Shown here in pieces: positions 1 to 9,464 of a stretch of DNA of 64,000 bases. Below the pieces are notes generated by a model, which saw only the letters and a program-made list of their open reading frames with translations, was not told the DNA's origin and did no database searches. Origin of the DNA: DASSUW01 sp963774155 (GTDB lineage Bacteria; Actinomycetota; Thermoleophilia; Solirubrobacterales; Solirubrobacteraceae); contig CAVZDW010000004.1 in the NCBI GenBank assembly GCA_963774155.1, forward strand, positions 62,001 to 126,000, in the 5' to 3' direction. The translations under genes and the position numbers were made by a program. Position 1 is the first letter of the stretch. The number at the start of each line of letters is the position of its first letter.

Positions 1-1344
1 GCCTCGGGCGCGGTGCTCGTGCTCGAGATCCTGGGCATCCGCCTGCTCGCCCCGTACGTCGGGCTGACGCTCGAGACCACGACGACGATCATCGGCACGG
101 TGCTGGCCGGCATCGCGGCCGGCGCGGCGCTCGGCGGACAGCTCGCCGACCGGATGACGGACGAGCGGAAGCTGCTCGGCGCGCTGCTCGCCACGGGCGG
201 CGCGCTGGCCATCCTCACCGTGCCGATCGCCCGCGGGCTGGGGACGGCGGTCCGCGGCGGCGGCGACGCGGCGGCGTTCCTCGTGACGCTGATCGCGCTC
301 TTCCCGCCCGCCGCGGTGCTCAGCGCGGTCACGCCGACCGTCGCGCGCCTGCAGCTGCGCGACCTCGCCTTCACCGGCTCGGTGGTCGGCCGGCTGTCGG
401 CGTGGGCCACGGCCGGCGGCCTGGTCGGCACGTTCGCCACGGGCTTCGTGATCGTGCCGCTCCTGGCCACGGACGTCGCCGTGCTCGTCGTCGGCGGCGT
501 CCTCGTCGCCCTCGGGGTGGCGGTCGGCGCCTCGCCGCTGTTCGCCGTCGGAGCCGTCGCGCTCGGCGCGCTGACGCTGGCCGTCGGCGCGCCGTGCGAC
601 GCCGAGACCCGCTACCACTGCGCCCGCGTCGTCGACGATCCCGTCCGGCCGTCCGGCCGCACGCTCATGCTCGAGGAGCTGCGCCACTCCTATGTCGACC
701 TCGCCGACCCGACCCATCTCGAGTTCCCCTACACGCAGTGGATCGGCTCGGCGATCGACGGCATGGCGCCGCGCGGCGAGCCGCTCGACGCGGTCTTCGT
801 CGGCGGCGGCGGCTTCACGCTCCCGCGCTACCTCGCCGCCACCCGGCCGGGCTCCCGCTCGCGCGTGCTGGAGGTCGACGGCGAGCTCGTCGAGCTCGTC
901 CGCGAGGAGCTCGGCCTGCGCACCGGACCGGACCTGGAGGTCCAGGTGGGCGACGCCCGCGTGACCCTGCGCGACGAGCCCGCGAACTCGGCCGACCTCG
1001 TGGTCGGCGACGCGTTCGGCGGCCGCGCCGTGCCGTGGCATCTCACCACCGCCGAGTTCCTCGAGGACGTGGACCGCGTGCTCCGGCCCGGCGGCGTCTA
1101 CGCGCTCAACGTCATCGACTACCCGCCGCTGAAGCTCGCCCGCGCCGAGACGGCGACGCTGCTCGAGACCTTCGCCCACGTGTCCCTGGTCGCCGACCCC
1201 GAGCCCGGCGGCAACCTCGTCCTGCTCGCCTCGGACGAGCCGATCGCCGAGGGCACGCTCGACGCCGCCGAGTTCGCCGGCGATGCCGAGCCGCTGCGCG
1301 ACGACGACGCTCCCGCCGACCAGCTCCTCACCCCGCGCGCATGA
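1..1344 (+). CDS. Fused membrane / spermidine-synthase-like protein (5' partial)
   Basis: The frame is open from base 1, so the true start lies upstream; the GTG at 13 is only internal. Residues 1-200 are strongly hydrophobic with several transmembrane segments. From about residue 260 there is a Rossmann methyltransferase-type fold: a glycine-rich strand (VFVGGGGFTLP), an acidic loop after strand 2 (VLEVDGELV) and a later DLVVGDAFGG motif, which in spermidine synthases holds the catalytic aspartate region. This is the architecture of fused MFS/spermidine synthase proteins. Aminopropyl transfer is a family expectation and is not shown here. The stop overlaps the next start as ATGA, so the two genes are translationally coupled. 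Confidence 0.75.
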   Translation, partial: ASGAVLVLEILGIRLLAPYVGLTLETTTTIIGTVLAGIAAGAALGGQLADRMTDERKLLGALLATGGALAILTVPIARGLGTAVRGGGDAAAFLVTLIALFPPAAVLSAVTPTVARLQLRDLAFTGSVVGRLSAWATAGGLVGTFATGFVIVPLLATDVAVLVVGGVLVALGVAVGASPLFAVGAVALGALTLAVGAPCDAETRYHCARVVDDPVRPSGRTLMLEELRHSYVDLADPTHLEFPYTQWIGSAIDGMAPRGEPLDAVFVGGGGFTLPRYLAATRPGSRSRVLEVDGELVELVREELGLRTGPDLEVQVGDARVTLRDEPANSADLVVGDAFGGRAVPWHLTTAEFLEDVDRVLRPGGVYALNVIDYPPLKLARAETATLLETFAHVSLVADPEPGGNLVLLASDEPIAEGTLDAAEFAGDAEPLRDDDAPADQLLTPRA

Positions 1345-2300
1345 AGCCGTCACCGCAAGAGGTCGAGCGGATCGCCGCCGGCACCGACCCGGTGATCCGC
1401 AACCTCCAGATCACCGAGTGCTACTCCCGGCTGGCCGCCGCGGTGCCCACCGAGGGCGCCAACTGGTGCACGTTCGCCACCTGGGCTTCACGCCAGGCCG
1501 GGCGCACGATCCGCGGCGAGGACCTGCTCGACCGCCTCGAGCGGGAGCTCGGCCGGGACGCCGAGCTGCTGCATCCGTTCCGGTCCCTCGGACGCTGGCT
1601 GCTGCGGCGCGGCCTGTTCCGCCCCGCCACGCCGCTGGGCCGGTTCATGCGCCGGCTGCACACGCCGTTCGACGCCGTCGAGCTGGCGAGCGACGCCGTC
1701 GCGCGCGGGAACCTCAAGGTGTTCGCCGAGATCGGCCTGGTGTTCGCCCGCTGGATCGACGACGGCGCGATCCCGGCGGCGCCGCCGCTGCTGCATCAGG
1801 CCTTCACGCGGATGGCGAGCGGTGACGACCCGGAGGCCATCGTGCTCGCCAACCTGGAGATCGGCCTGCACGAGCAGACGCGGCTGCAGCCGGAGATCCA
1901 GGAGGCGATGGAGGCCGCCGTGGCGCCCAAGAAGCGCCAGCGGATCCTCGGCTGGCCGCTCCAGCGGCAGCTCACGAGGCTCAGCCGCGAGCTGATCACG
2001 GAGTCGTTCATGGTCCTCACCTTCCCCGGCGAGGTGCTGGCGCTCGGCCGTCATCTCGACCGCCCGATGACCGAGGCGGTCAACCCCGAGCTGCTCGCGC
2101 TACTGGCGCACTACGAGCCCGTGCCGCCGGCGGCGGACGACTGCGGCGCGCGGGACTGGTCGGAGATCGACCAGCGCATGCACTACATCGCTCACCTGTT
2201 CCGCGCGTACCACGAGGCGGGCGCGCTGGCCTCGCCGCCGTTCTCGCCGGCCCAGGTCGAGCGGCTGCGCGCCGGCGAGCTGCCCGACGGCGTGCTGTAG
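1341..2300 (+). CDS. Conserved hypothetical protein, 319 aa
   Basis: Starts at ATG 1341 inside the ATGA overlap with the spermidine-synthase-like gene. The product is soluble, helix-rich and without a signal peptide or membrane segment. It opens with a PVIRNLQITECYSRL stretch and a conserved-looking NWCTFATWASRQAG motif near residue 40. I do not recognise the family. The coupling suggests joint expression with the upstream membrane enzyme. Its last 109 bp overlap the sensor-kinase gene on the other strand, tail to tail. Confidence 0.7.
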   Translation: MKPSPQEVERIAAGTDPVIRNLQITECYSRLAAAVPTEGANWCTFATWASRQAGRTIRGEDLLDRLERELGRDAELLHPFRSLGRWLLRRGLFRPATPLGRFMRRLHTPFDAVELASDAVARGNLKVFAEIGLVFARWIDDGAIPAAPPLLHQAFTRMASGDDPEAIVLANLEIGLHEQTRLQPEIQEAMEAAVAPKKRQRILGWPLQRQLTRLSRELITESFMVLTFPGEVLALGRHLDRPMTEAVNPELLALLAHYEPVPPAADDCGARDWSEIDQRMHYIAHLFRAYHEAGALASPPFSPAQVERLRAGELPDGVL

Positions 2301-3322
2301 ACGGGGAACGTCACCTCGGCCTCGAGGCCGCCGGCGGCTCGCGGCCGGAGCGACAGCGTCGCGCCGTGGGCGTCGGCCACTGCGCGCACGATCGAGAGGC
2401 CGAGACCGGCGCCGGGCCCGTCGGAGTCGCGGCCGAGGCGCTCGAACGGCTCGGCGAGGCGCCGGACGTCGTCCGGGGAGATCGCGCGCCCGGTGTTCTC
2501 CACCCGCACGACCCCGCGCCGCGTCGTGACCTGCACGCTGCCGCCCGGCTCGTTGTGGCGTACGGCGTTCTCCACGAGGTTCGCCACCAGCCGCTCCACC
2601 AGCGGGCGGTCGCCCTCGATGTGCGAGCGCTCGAGATCGAGCCGCAGGTCGATGCCCCGCGCCGCGGCCTCGGCCAGGCTCGTGTCGGCGGCCGACCGGG
2701 CGGCCGCGGCGAGATCGATCGGCTCGCGCCGGAGCGTCGCCTGCTGGCTGCGCGCGAGCACCATCAGGGAGTCGAGCAGGCACTGCGTGCGATCGGCCGC
2801 CTCGAGGACGACCTCGCCCATCTGCCGCAGCTCCGCCACGTTCGCGTCCGGGTCGGCCAGCGCGACCTCGACCTCGGCACGGATCACGGTCAGCGGCGTG
2901 CGCAGCTCGTGGCTCGCGTTGGCCACGAAGCGCCGTTGCCCGTCGAAGGCGGCGGCGAGGCGGTCGAGCATCCCGTCGACGGTGTCGGCGAGCTCGCGCA
3001 GCTCGTCGCGCGGTCCTTCCATCGCGATCCGCTCGTCGAGGCGCTCCTGCGTGACCCGGTGGGCGAGATCGGTGACGCGCCGGACCGGGCCCAGCGCCTG
3101 CCCGGCCACCACGTAGCCGAGCGCGACGGCCAGGATCAGCATGCCGCCGAAGGCGAGGATGTACTGCGTGTCGAGCTGCGCCAGCGCGCGGTCGGCGAAG
3201 CCCTGGGGGAGCGTACGGTCGACCTGGCGGTGGACGATCCACGAGCTGAGCCCGAGCAGCAGCGCGCCGCATGCCCCGAAGAGGAGCGTGTAGACGACGG
3301 TGAGGCGGAGGCGAAGGGTCAC
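2192..3322 (-). CDS. Two-component sensor histidine kinase
   Basis: Membrane sensor kinase of 376 aa. Residues 8-30 and 54-74 are transmembrane with only about 23 extracytoplasmic residues between them, so the stimulus is probably in or at the membrane. A HAMP linker follows (75-125). The phosphoacceptor is His138 in NASHELRTPL, the N box is NLVENAVRHN (249-257) and the G2 box is GAGLGLSIV (304-312). The usual DxG of the G1 box reads ENTG. The GTG start at 3322 overlaps the stop of the response-regulator gene (GTGA), so the pair is one operon. After the normal kinase end at about residue 341 the frame continues for 36 residues antisense to the convergent gene. Confidence 0.9.
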   Translation of the reverse strand: MTLRLRLTVVYTLLFGACGALLLGLSSWIVHRQVDRTLPQGFADRALAQLDTQYILAFGGMLILAVALGYVVAGQALGPVRRVTDLAHRVTQERLDERIAMEGPRDELRELADTVDGMLDRLAAAFDGQRRFVANASHELRTPLTVIRAEVEVALADPDANVAELRQMGEVVLEAADRTQCLLDSLMVLARSQQATLRREPIDLAAAARSAADTSLAEAAARGIDLRLDLERSHIEGDRPLVERLVANLVENAVRHNEPGGSVQVTTRRGVVRVENTGRAISPDDVRRLAEPFERLGRDSDGPGAGLGLSIVRAVADAHGATLSLRPRAAGGLEAEVTFPVYSTPSGSSPARSRSTWAGENGGEASAPASWYARNR

Positions 3323-3984
3323 ACGCGGTAGCCGGCGCCTCGCACGGTGTGGATCACGACCGGATCCCCGAGCTTGCGGCGCAGCGTCATCACGGTCATG
3401 CGGACCGTGTTCGTGAAGGGATCGGTGTCCTCGTCCCAGGCCTTGTCGAGCAGCTCGTCGGGGCTCACGACGGCGCCGCCGGCGGCCATCAGGACCTCGA
3501 GCACGGCGAGCTCCTTGGGTGCCAGGTCGATCGGCAGCCCGGCCCGCGTGACGGTCCGGCGCGAGGGGTCCAGCTCGACGTCCCCGGCCACCATCACCGG
3601 TGGGCGGGGAGCCCCGTTGCGCCGCGCCAGTGCGCGCGTACGCGCCACGAGCTCGGCAAAGCGGAAGGGCTTGGGGAGGTAGTCGTCGGCACCCAGCGCG
3701 AGGCCGTCGACGAGGTCGTCGACGCCGGCGGCCGCGGTGAGCATGAGCACCTTGGTCTCGGGACGCTCGGCGGTGAGCGTGCGGCACACCTCGTCGCCGT
3801 GGAGCGCGGGGAGGTCGCGATCGAGCACCACCACGTCGTACGGCGCGACGAGCGCCTTGCGCAGCGCCGTCTCGCCGTCGCGCGCGAGGTCGACGGCCAT
3901 GCCCTCGCGGCGCAGACCGCGGGCTACAGCGTCGCCCACACGGGGCTCGTCCTCGGCGATCAGCACGCGCACGCGAGAGACCAT
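3319..3984 (-). CDS. OmpR/PhoB-family response regulator
   Basis: Response regulator of 221 aa, first gene of the two-component operon. The receiver domain (about 1-120) has the acidic pocket E11-D12, phosphoacceptor D55 in VVLDRDLP and the conserved lysine in DYLPKPF. The C-terminal half is a winged helix (VELDPSRRTVTR through TVRGAGYRV) typical of OmpR/PhoB DNA binding. It should be phosphorylated by the kinase encoded just downstream and act on promoters. The target genes cannot be read from the window. Confidence 0.93.
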   Translation of the reverse strand: MVSRVRVLIAEDEPRVGDAVARGLRREGMAVDLARDGETALRKALVAPYDVVVLDRDLPALHGDEVCRTLTAERPETKVLMLTAAAGVDDLVDGLALGADDYLPKPFRFAELVARTRALARRNGAPRPPVMVAGDVELDPSRRTVTRAGLPIDLAPKELAVLEVLMAAGGAVVSPDELLDKAWDEDTDPFTNTVRMTVMTLRRKLGDPVVIHTVRGAGYRV

Positions 3985-4034
3985 GACGGCGCGGGCTGAA
4001 GGAGGGCCAAAGGGTCTCTAAACGTCACCTCAGA

Positions 4035-4052
4035 CTGTGACCTCGGCCACAG
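4035..4052. promoter_or_regulatory. Imperfect 18-bp palindrome, candidate operator
   Basis: CTGTGACCTCGGCCACAG lies between the divergent response-regulator and hydrolase genes. The outer five bases on each side are exact inverted repeats and most inner positions also match. It could be an operator, possibly for autoregulation of the two-component system, but no matching second site was found. Confidence 0.3.
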
Positions 4053-4081
4053 TTCTTCCGGCCGGGAACGGGAATAACGGG

Positions 4082-5209
4082 ATGGTGATCGCCAAGACCG
4101 TGCAGTCGCTCGCCGACCGCTACGACCCGACCGCGGTGAACCCGCCCGTCGAGGCCCGCGTGCGCCTCGAGTCCGGCGACGAGGCCCACGACGCGCTCCT
4201 CGACGCCACCGGCATCCGCATCGTGGAGGCCGACGGCGTGCAGCCGGACGCCGTCGTGCGCGGCCCCGTGGGCGCCTGGCGCCGCGCCGCCGACGGCCAC
4301 GGGAACGCCTTCGCCGCGCTCGGGCCCGGCGGCCTGCACCTGCGCAAGAACCTGCACGTGGCGGCCGCGTTCCTCGCCTCCACGGCCGGCGACACGAGCC
4401 CTGGGCGCCTGCGGCTGGAGACCGTCGAGACAAAGCACGGCCCGCTCGCGACGGCGCAGTCCGGCACCGGACCGCCGCTGCTGGCCATCCACGGGCTCGG
4501 CGGCACCAAGGCGTCGTTCCTGCCCACGCTCGCCCTCATGGGGAGCACCCACCGCGTCATCGCGGTCGACCTGCCCGGCTTCGGCGACTCGGTCAAGCCG
4601 CTGCGCGCCCCGTACGACGCGCGCTACTTCACCGAGGTGATGACGGCGCTGCTCGACGAGCTCGGGATCGAGCGTGCCGACGTGGTGGGGAACAGCATGG
4701 GCGGCCGGATCGCGCTCGAGATGGCGCTCACGGCCGGCGAGCGCGTCGACCGCCTCGTGCTCCTGAGCCCGGCGATGGCGTGGCTGCGGCCCCGCCGCTG
4801 GGCGCCGGTCGTGCGGCTCCTGCGGCCGGAGCTGGCCATGGTCCCGCTCCCGGTGGAGCAGCTCGTGCGGCGGATGGTGCCGGCTTCGGGCTGGGCCGCG
4901 GCGGGCGTCGACGAGTTCCTGCGGGCGTTCGCCACGCCGCGCGGGCGGTACGCCTTCAACGCCGTGTTGCGCAACATCTACCTCGACCGGCCGCACGGCG
5001 AGGACGGCCTGTGGTCGCGCCTGGAGGGCATGACGCACGAGTCGCTCTTCGTCTGGGGCACGCACGACAAGCTCGTGCCGATCGCCTTCATGCGGCACGT
5101 CGAGCGCACCTTCCCCGCGGCGCGGCACCTCGAGCTGGACTGCGGCCACGTGCCGCAGGTCGAGCGCCCGGTCGAGACGCACGACGCCATCCGGGCGTTC
5201 CTCAGCTGA
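4082..5209 (+). CDS. Alpha/beta-fold hydrolase with N-terminal extension
   Basis: Product of 375 aa from ATG 4082; an upstream in-frame GTG at 4037 is less likely because the conserved protein begins with MVIAKTVQSLADRYDP. Residues 1-110 look like a small lipid-binding (SCP2-like) or oligomerisation segment (DAVVRGPVGAWRRAADG). Residues 120-375 form an alpha/beta hydrolase: oxyanion-loop HGLGG, nucleophile Ser205 in GNSMGG, Asp329 in GTHDKLVP and His356 in CGHVPQ. The triad is complete, so it is probably an active esterase/lipase or C-C hydrolase. The substrate is unknown. It converges on the patatin gene with an 8-bp overlap, pairing two lipid-ester hydrolases. Confidence 0.85.
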   Translation: MVIAKTVQSLADRYDPTAVNPPVEARVRLESGDEAHDALLDATGIRIVEADGVQPDAVVRGPVGAWRRAADGHGNAFAALGPGGLHLRKNLHVAAAFLASTAGDTSPGRLRLETVETKHGPLATAQSGTGPPLLAIHGLGGTKASFLPTLALMGSTHRVIAVDLPGFGDSVKPLRAPYDARYFTEVMTALLDELGIERADVVGNSMGGRIALEMALTAGERVDRLVLLSPAMAWLRPRRWAPVVRLLRPELAMVPLPVEQLVRRMVPASGWAAAGVDEFLRAFATPRGRYAFNAVLRNIYLDRPHGEDGLWSRLEGMTHESLFVWGTHDKLVPIAFMRHVERTFPAARHLELDCGHVPQVERPVETHDAIRAFLS

Positions 5210-6110
5210 AGACGTCGTCCACGAGCGCCTCGGCGTTGACCGCCGCCTCGCGGAGGACGTCGGGCCGGCGCTCGAGCTGGCGCACGGGCGGCGTCCCGGC
5301 CGGGGGCCGGAGGCCGAGCACGTAGGGCGGGGACGGCTCGGCCGAGCGCTGGGCGATGTCCTGCACGACCGCCTCGTAGCTCGCGACGCGGCCGTGGTAG
5401 AGGTCGACGAGGTCGGGGTTCAGGCGACGGAGGTGGCGGGCGATCAGGCGGTCGGCGAACCGCGACCCGCTCGAGCGCGGCACGCCGAAGGGGCGCGTCT
5501 GCAGCACGAGCACATGGGTCGCGCCATGGCCGAGGGCGGTCGCCACCGGGATCGGCGCGGCCAGCCCGCCGTCGAGGTAGCGGCGGCCGCCGACCTCGAC
5601 CGGTCCGCCGCCGACCCACGGCATGCGACTCGAGGCGAGCAGCGCGCCCCACAGCTCATCGATCGTGCGCATCCCGACGAGGTCGACCGGCTCGGCGGTC
5701 TCGACGTCGACGGCCAGGCAGTGCAGCGGCACCGGGCTGGCCAGCGTGCGGTCGTGGCGGTCGGCGTCGAGCCCGTCGGAGGAGTGCCGGAGCACGTATC
5801 CGACGTCGATGGCCGGGCGCCCGAGCAGCAGCCGCGCGGGGTTGACGAACTCGCGCGTCGCCAGCGAGCCGTGGTAGGCGGCGGCCGAGCCGGCCGCCAC
5901 GCCGGCCAGGAACGCCGCGCCGTTCAGCGCTCCCGCGGAGGCGCCCACGACGAGGTCGAACGCCCCGCCGAGGCCGTGGCGCTCGAGTGCGGCGGTCATC
6001 CCCGCCGACACCACGCCGCGCATGCCGCCGCCCTCGAGCACGAGCGCCACGCGGTGCTCGTCCTCGCGGCCGGCCGCCCGTGAGCGCAGGACCTCGGTCA
6101 CCGGATGCAT
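5202..6110 (-). CDS. Patatin-like phospholipase
   Basis: Product of 302 aa from ATG 6110. Patatin signature elements are present in order: glycine-rich oxyanion loop GGGMRG (27-32), nucleophile elbow GASAG with Ser58, and catalytic Asp180 in the DGG motif. These enzymes use a Ser-Asp dyad to cleave acyl esters of phospholipids. No signal peptide is seen, so it should act in the cytoplasm or at the inner face of the membrane. Divergent from the MoxR operon, whose start lies about 50 bp away. Confidence 0.88.
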   Translation of the reverse strand: MHPVTEVLRSRAAGREDEHRVALVLEGGGMRGVVSAGMTAALERHGLGGAFDLVVGASAGALNGAAFLAGVAAGSAAAYHGSLATREFVNPARLLLGRPAIDVGYVLRHSSDGLDADRHDRTLASPVPLHCLAVDVETAEPVDLVGMRTIDELWGALLASSRMPWVGGGPVEVGGRRYLDGGLAAPIPVATALGHGATHVLVLQTRPFGVPRSSGSRFADRLIARHLRRLNPDLVDLYHGRVASYEAVVQDIAQRSAEPSPPYVLGLRPPAGTPPVRQLERRPDVLREAAVNAEALVDDVFS

Positions 6111-6159
6111 GGGATGAGTCTTATCCAGACCTGACGGCGCGCGCCGCAGCCTCGTGGTC

Positions 6160-7154
<995 letters not shown>

Positions 7155-7158
<4 letters not shown>

Positions 7159-8147
7159 GCGTCGCGGCGCTGACGCCGCCGGACGGGCGCCAGGGCCCCG
7201 GGCCGATGCCCGGAGCGCTGCTGCGCATGCTCGATCTGGCCCTGGTCCGCCGCTCCGGCGGGCAGCTTCCCGGCGACCATCTCTCCCCGGGCGCCGGGAG
7301 CGGGACGGAGCTCGTGCAGCTCCGCCCGTACCAGGTGGGCGATGACGTGCGGCAACTCGACGCGGCTGCCACGGCCCGCACCGGCGTGCCGCACGTCCGC
7401 CTGCAGGTGCCGGAGCGGACCCTGACCACCTGGCTCGTCCTCGACGTCTCGCCTTCGATGGCGTTCGGGACCGCTCGTCGCCTGAAGGCCGACGTGGCCG
7501 AGGGCGTGGCGCTCGCCGTGACCCGGCTCGCGACGCGCCGTGGCGGCCGTGCCGCGCTCCTGCGCAGCGGCGCCGGCGACGAGCTCATGCTGCCGCCGCG
7601 GGGGGGCCGCCACGCTCGGATTGCCTTGGAGCGTGCGCTGGCCGAAGGGGTCGCCCCAGACGGCAGCGCGCAGCCCGGCGCGCTCGCTCGCACGCTGACG
7701 CGCGCCGGGCGCGTCGCGCGCCGCCCAGGCCTGATCGTGGTGATCTCCGACTTCCGCGACGACGCGGGGGGTCAGACCCCGTCACGCGTTATACCCGTGA
7801 AGGGGTCAGACCCCGTCACGGGTCATAGGCGTGACGGTGGCGCCGGTTGGCGCGGGCCGTTGGCCACGCTCTCGGCCCGTCACAGCGTGGTCGCGGTGGA
7901 GGTCCGGGATCCGCGGGAGGAGACCCTCCCGCAGGCCGGCCAGCTCGCGCTCGTGGATCCGGAGACGGGCAAGCTCGTCGAGCTCGACAGCTCGGGCCCG
8001 CGAGTGCGCGAGCGCTACGCCGCGCTGGAGGCCGAGCGCCGCGAGGCGGTGGCCGCAGGCCTGCGCGCCTGCCGCGCCGACCACATCGTGCTCGACACCG
8101 AGCAGGACTGGCTGCGCCACCTCGGCCGGGGGCTCGATCGCCGATGA
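7155..8147 (+). CDS. DUF58 domain protein carrying an in-frame repeat insertion
   Basis: Product of 330 aa. The conserved DUF58 core is visible (LRPYQVGDDVRQLDAAATARTG near residue 60, then a VWA-like strand LVLDVSPSMAFG with a DxSxS metal site). DUF58 proteins are soluble or membrane-associated MoxR partners. Residues of about 205-227 lie between VVISDFRDDAG and GWRGPLATLSARHSVVAVEV and are encoded by a tandem palindromic DNA repeat, so they look like an inserted surface loop. The reading frame survives the insertion. ATGA overlaps couple it to both neighbours. Confidence 0.88.
7768..7836. repeat. Tandem palindromic (REP-like) element inside the DUF58 gene
   Basis: Two 34-bp units. Each has the perfect 13-bp palindrome GGGGTCAGACCCC (7768-7780 and 7802-7814) followed by a hairpin with TCACG/CGTGA arms and a different loop (7782-7799; 7816-7835). 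Tandem hairpins with variable loops resemble REP/BIME or small inverted-repeat elements. The insertion keeps the host gene in frame. Confidence 0.8.
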
Positions 8148-9079
8148 GCTTCGCCGCCCCGCTCTTCCTCCTCGGCCTGCTCGTGCTGCCGGTCGGCTTC
8201 GCGCTCCACGTCCTCGCCAAGCGGCGCCGGCGGCGCTACGCGGTGCGCTTCCCCGGCGCGCCCGTCGCCGCGCTCGCCGTCTCGTCCAGCGGCGGCGCGT
8301 GGCGCTCACGGGTGCCCGGCACGCTGCTGGCCCTCTCGGCCCTCGGTCTCGTGCTCGCGCTCGCGCGGCCCGAGGCGACCGTCGCCGTGCCCGTCGAGCA
8401 GGCCAGCGTCGTGCTCGTCACCGACACCTCGCGCTCGATGACCGCCACCGACGTCGCGCCCGACCGGCTCGACGCCGCCCGCTCGGCCGCCGAGCGCTTC
8501 CTCGACGAGGCGCCGGACGAGCTGCGCGTCGGCGCCGTCGCGTTCAGCGACACGGCCCGCGTGGTGCAGCCGCCGACCACCGAGCACGAGCAGGTGCGCG
8601 CTGCGCTGAGCTCGCTCGTCGCGGACGGCGGCACCGCCACCGGCGACGGGCTCGAGGCGGCACTTCGCTCGCTCGAGCCCGCCCAGGAGGGCGACCGCCG
8701 GCCGCCCGCCGCCGTGGTCCTGCTCTCCGACGGCAAGCAGACCGCCGGCCGCGACGCCGTCGAGGTCGCGCGCGAGGCCGCCCAGCTCAAGGTGCCGGTC
8801 TACACGGTCGCGCTCGGCACTCCGGAGGGCGTGGTCGACGGCAACCTGCGCGTCCCGCCCGACCCCGAGGCCCTGCGGCAGATCGCCCAGACCTCCGGCG
8901 GCCAGGCCTTCGAGGCCTCCGACGGCGACCAGCTGACCGCGGTCTACGAGCGGCTCGGCTCCCAGCTCGGCACCCGCAAGGAGACGCGCGAGATCACGGC
9001 CGCCTTCGCGGGCGCCGGGATCCTGCTCCTCGGCGGCGCGCTGGCCGGGTCGGTGCGCTGGTTCGGCCGCCTGCCCTAA
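8144..9079 (+). CDS. BatA-type VWA-domain membrane protein
   Basis: Product of 311 aa. Two N-terminal membrane helices (about 4-22 and 58-76) precede a von Willebrand A domain with an intact MIDAS motif DTSRS (about 94-98), a conserved threonine region and the LLSDGKQTAG strand. A third helix lies near 286-303. This matches BatA/aerotolerance-type proteins that work with MoxR ATPases. The VWA domain probably sits on the outer face, between helices 2 and 3. It is the last gene of the operon and faces a convergent gene across a 16-bp palindrome. Confidence 0.88.
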   Translation: MSFAAPLFLLGLLVLPVGFALHVLAKRRRRRYAVRFPGAPVAALAVSSSGGAWRSRVPGTLLALSALGLVLALARPEATVAVPVEQASVVLVTDTSRSMTATDVAPDRLDAARSAAERFLDEAPDELRVGAVAFSDTARVVQPPTTEHEQVRAALSSLVADGGTATGDGLEAALRSLEPAQEGDRRPPAAVVLLSDGKQTAGRDAVEVAREAAQLKVPVYTVALGTPEGVVDGNLRVPPDPEALRQIAQTSGGQAFEASDGDQLTAVYERLGSQLGTRKETREITAAFAGAGILLLGGALAGSVRWFGRLP

Positions 9080-9094
9080 GCCTGGATCCAGGCT
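9079..9094. terminator. Perfect 16-bp palindrome between two convergent stop codons
   Basis: AGCCTGGATCCAGGCT fills the gap between the TAA of the BatA gene and the stop of the opposite gene, sharing bases with both stops. It may be a bidirectional terminator, although it lacks a T-run. Confidence 0.45.
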
Positions 9095-9413
9095 AGAGGG
9101 GAGGCGGCGTCGAGACGAGCGTCGGCGGCGCCGGCTCCGGCCGGGCGCCGCTGTCGTCGATCACGCCGAGCGTCTCGAGCTCGAACACGAGCACGACCTG
9201 CTGGACGGACAGGGCGAGGAACTCGTGGCGCTCGGGCTGGCGGCTGCCGTCGAGCCAGCGGACCTCGGCGTCGGTGAGCGCGAGGAAGTCGCGCTCGTGG
9301 GCGTTCAGGAAGTCGGTGGTCCGCGACCGGAAGCCCTCGTTGGGCAGCTGCAGCGTCGCTTCGATGTCGTGGCGCTGCGTCTCGATCCGGACGCGCTCGC
9401 GGCGGAAGTGCAT
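9093..9413 (-). CDS. Small conserved hypothetical protein, 106 aa
   Basis: Starts at ATG 9413. The protein is small and probably beta-rich, beginning with a basic RRERVRIETQRHDIEATLQL stretch and containing RTTDFLNAHERDFLALTDAEV. It resembles the actinobacterial DUF6812-type small proteins, but I am not certain of that. There is no signal peptide. It is divergent from the amidohydrolase gene, with about 50 bp between the starts. Confidence 0.6.
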   Translation of the reverse strand: MHFRRERVRIETQRHDIEATLQLPNEGFRSRTTDFLNAHERDFLALTDAEVRWLDGSRQPERHEFLALSVQQVVLVFELETLGVIDDSGARPEPAPPTLVSTPPPL

Positions 9414-9464
9414 TCCGGCCAGTATCGACCATCCGCGCCGGAGCCTGTATAGGGTCCGGCGCCG

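Noticed and set aside
2366..3331. Long plus-strand open frame opposite the histidine kinase
   Set aside because: It is a GC-driven shadow of the kinase gene, with no recognisable domain. Many similar antisense frames across the window were ignored for the same reason.
7768..7836. The paired palindromes as a CRISPR array
   Set aside because: Only two units, no unique spacers, no cas genes, and the element lies within a coding sequence.
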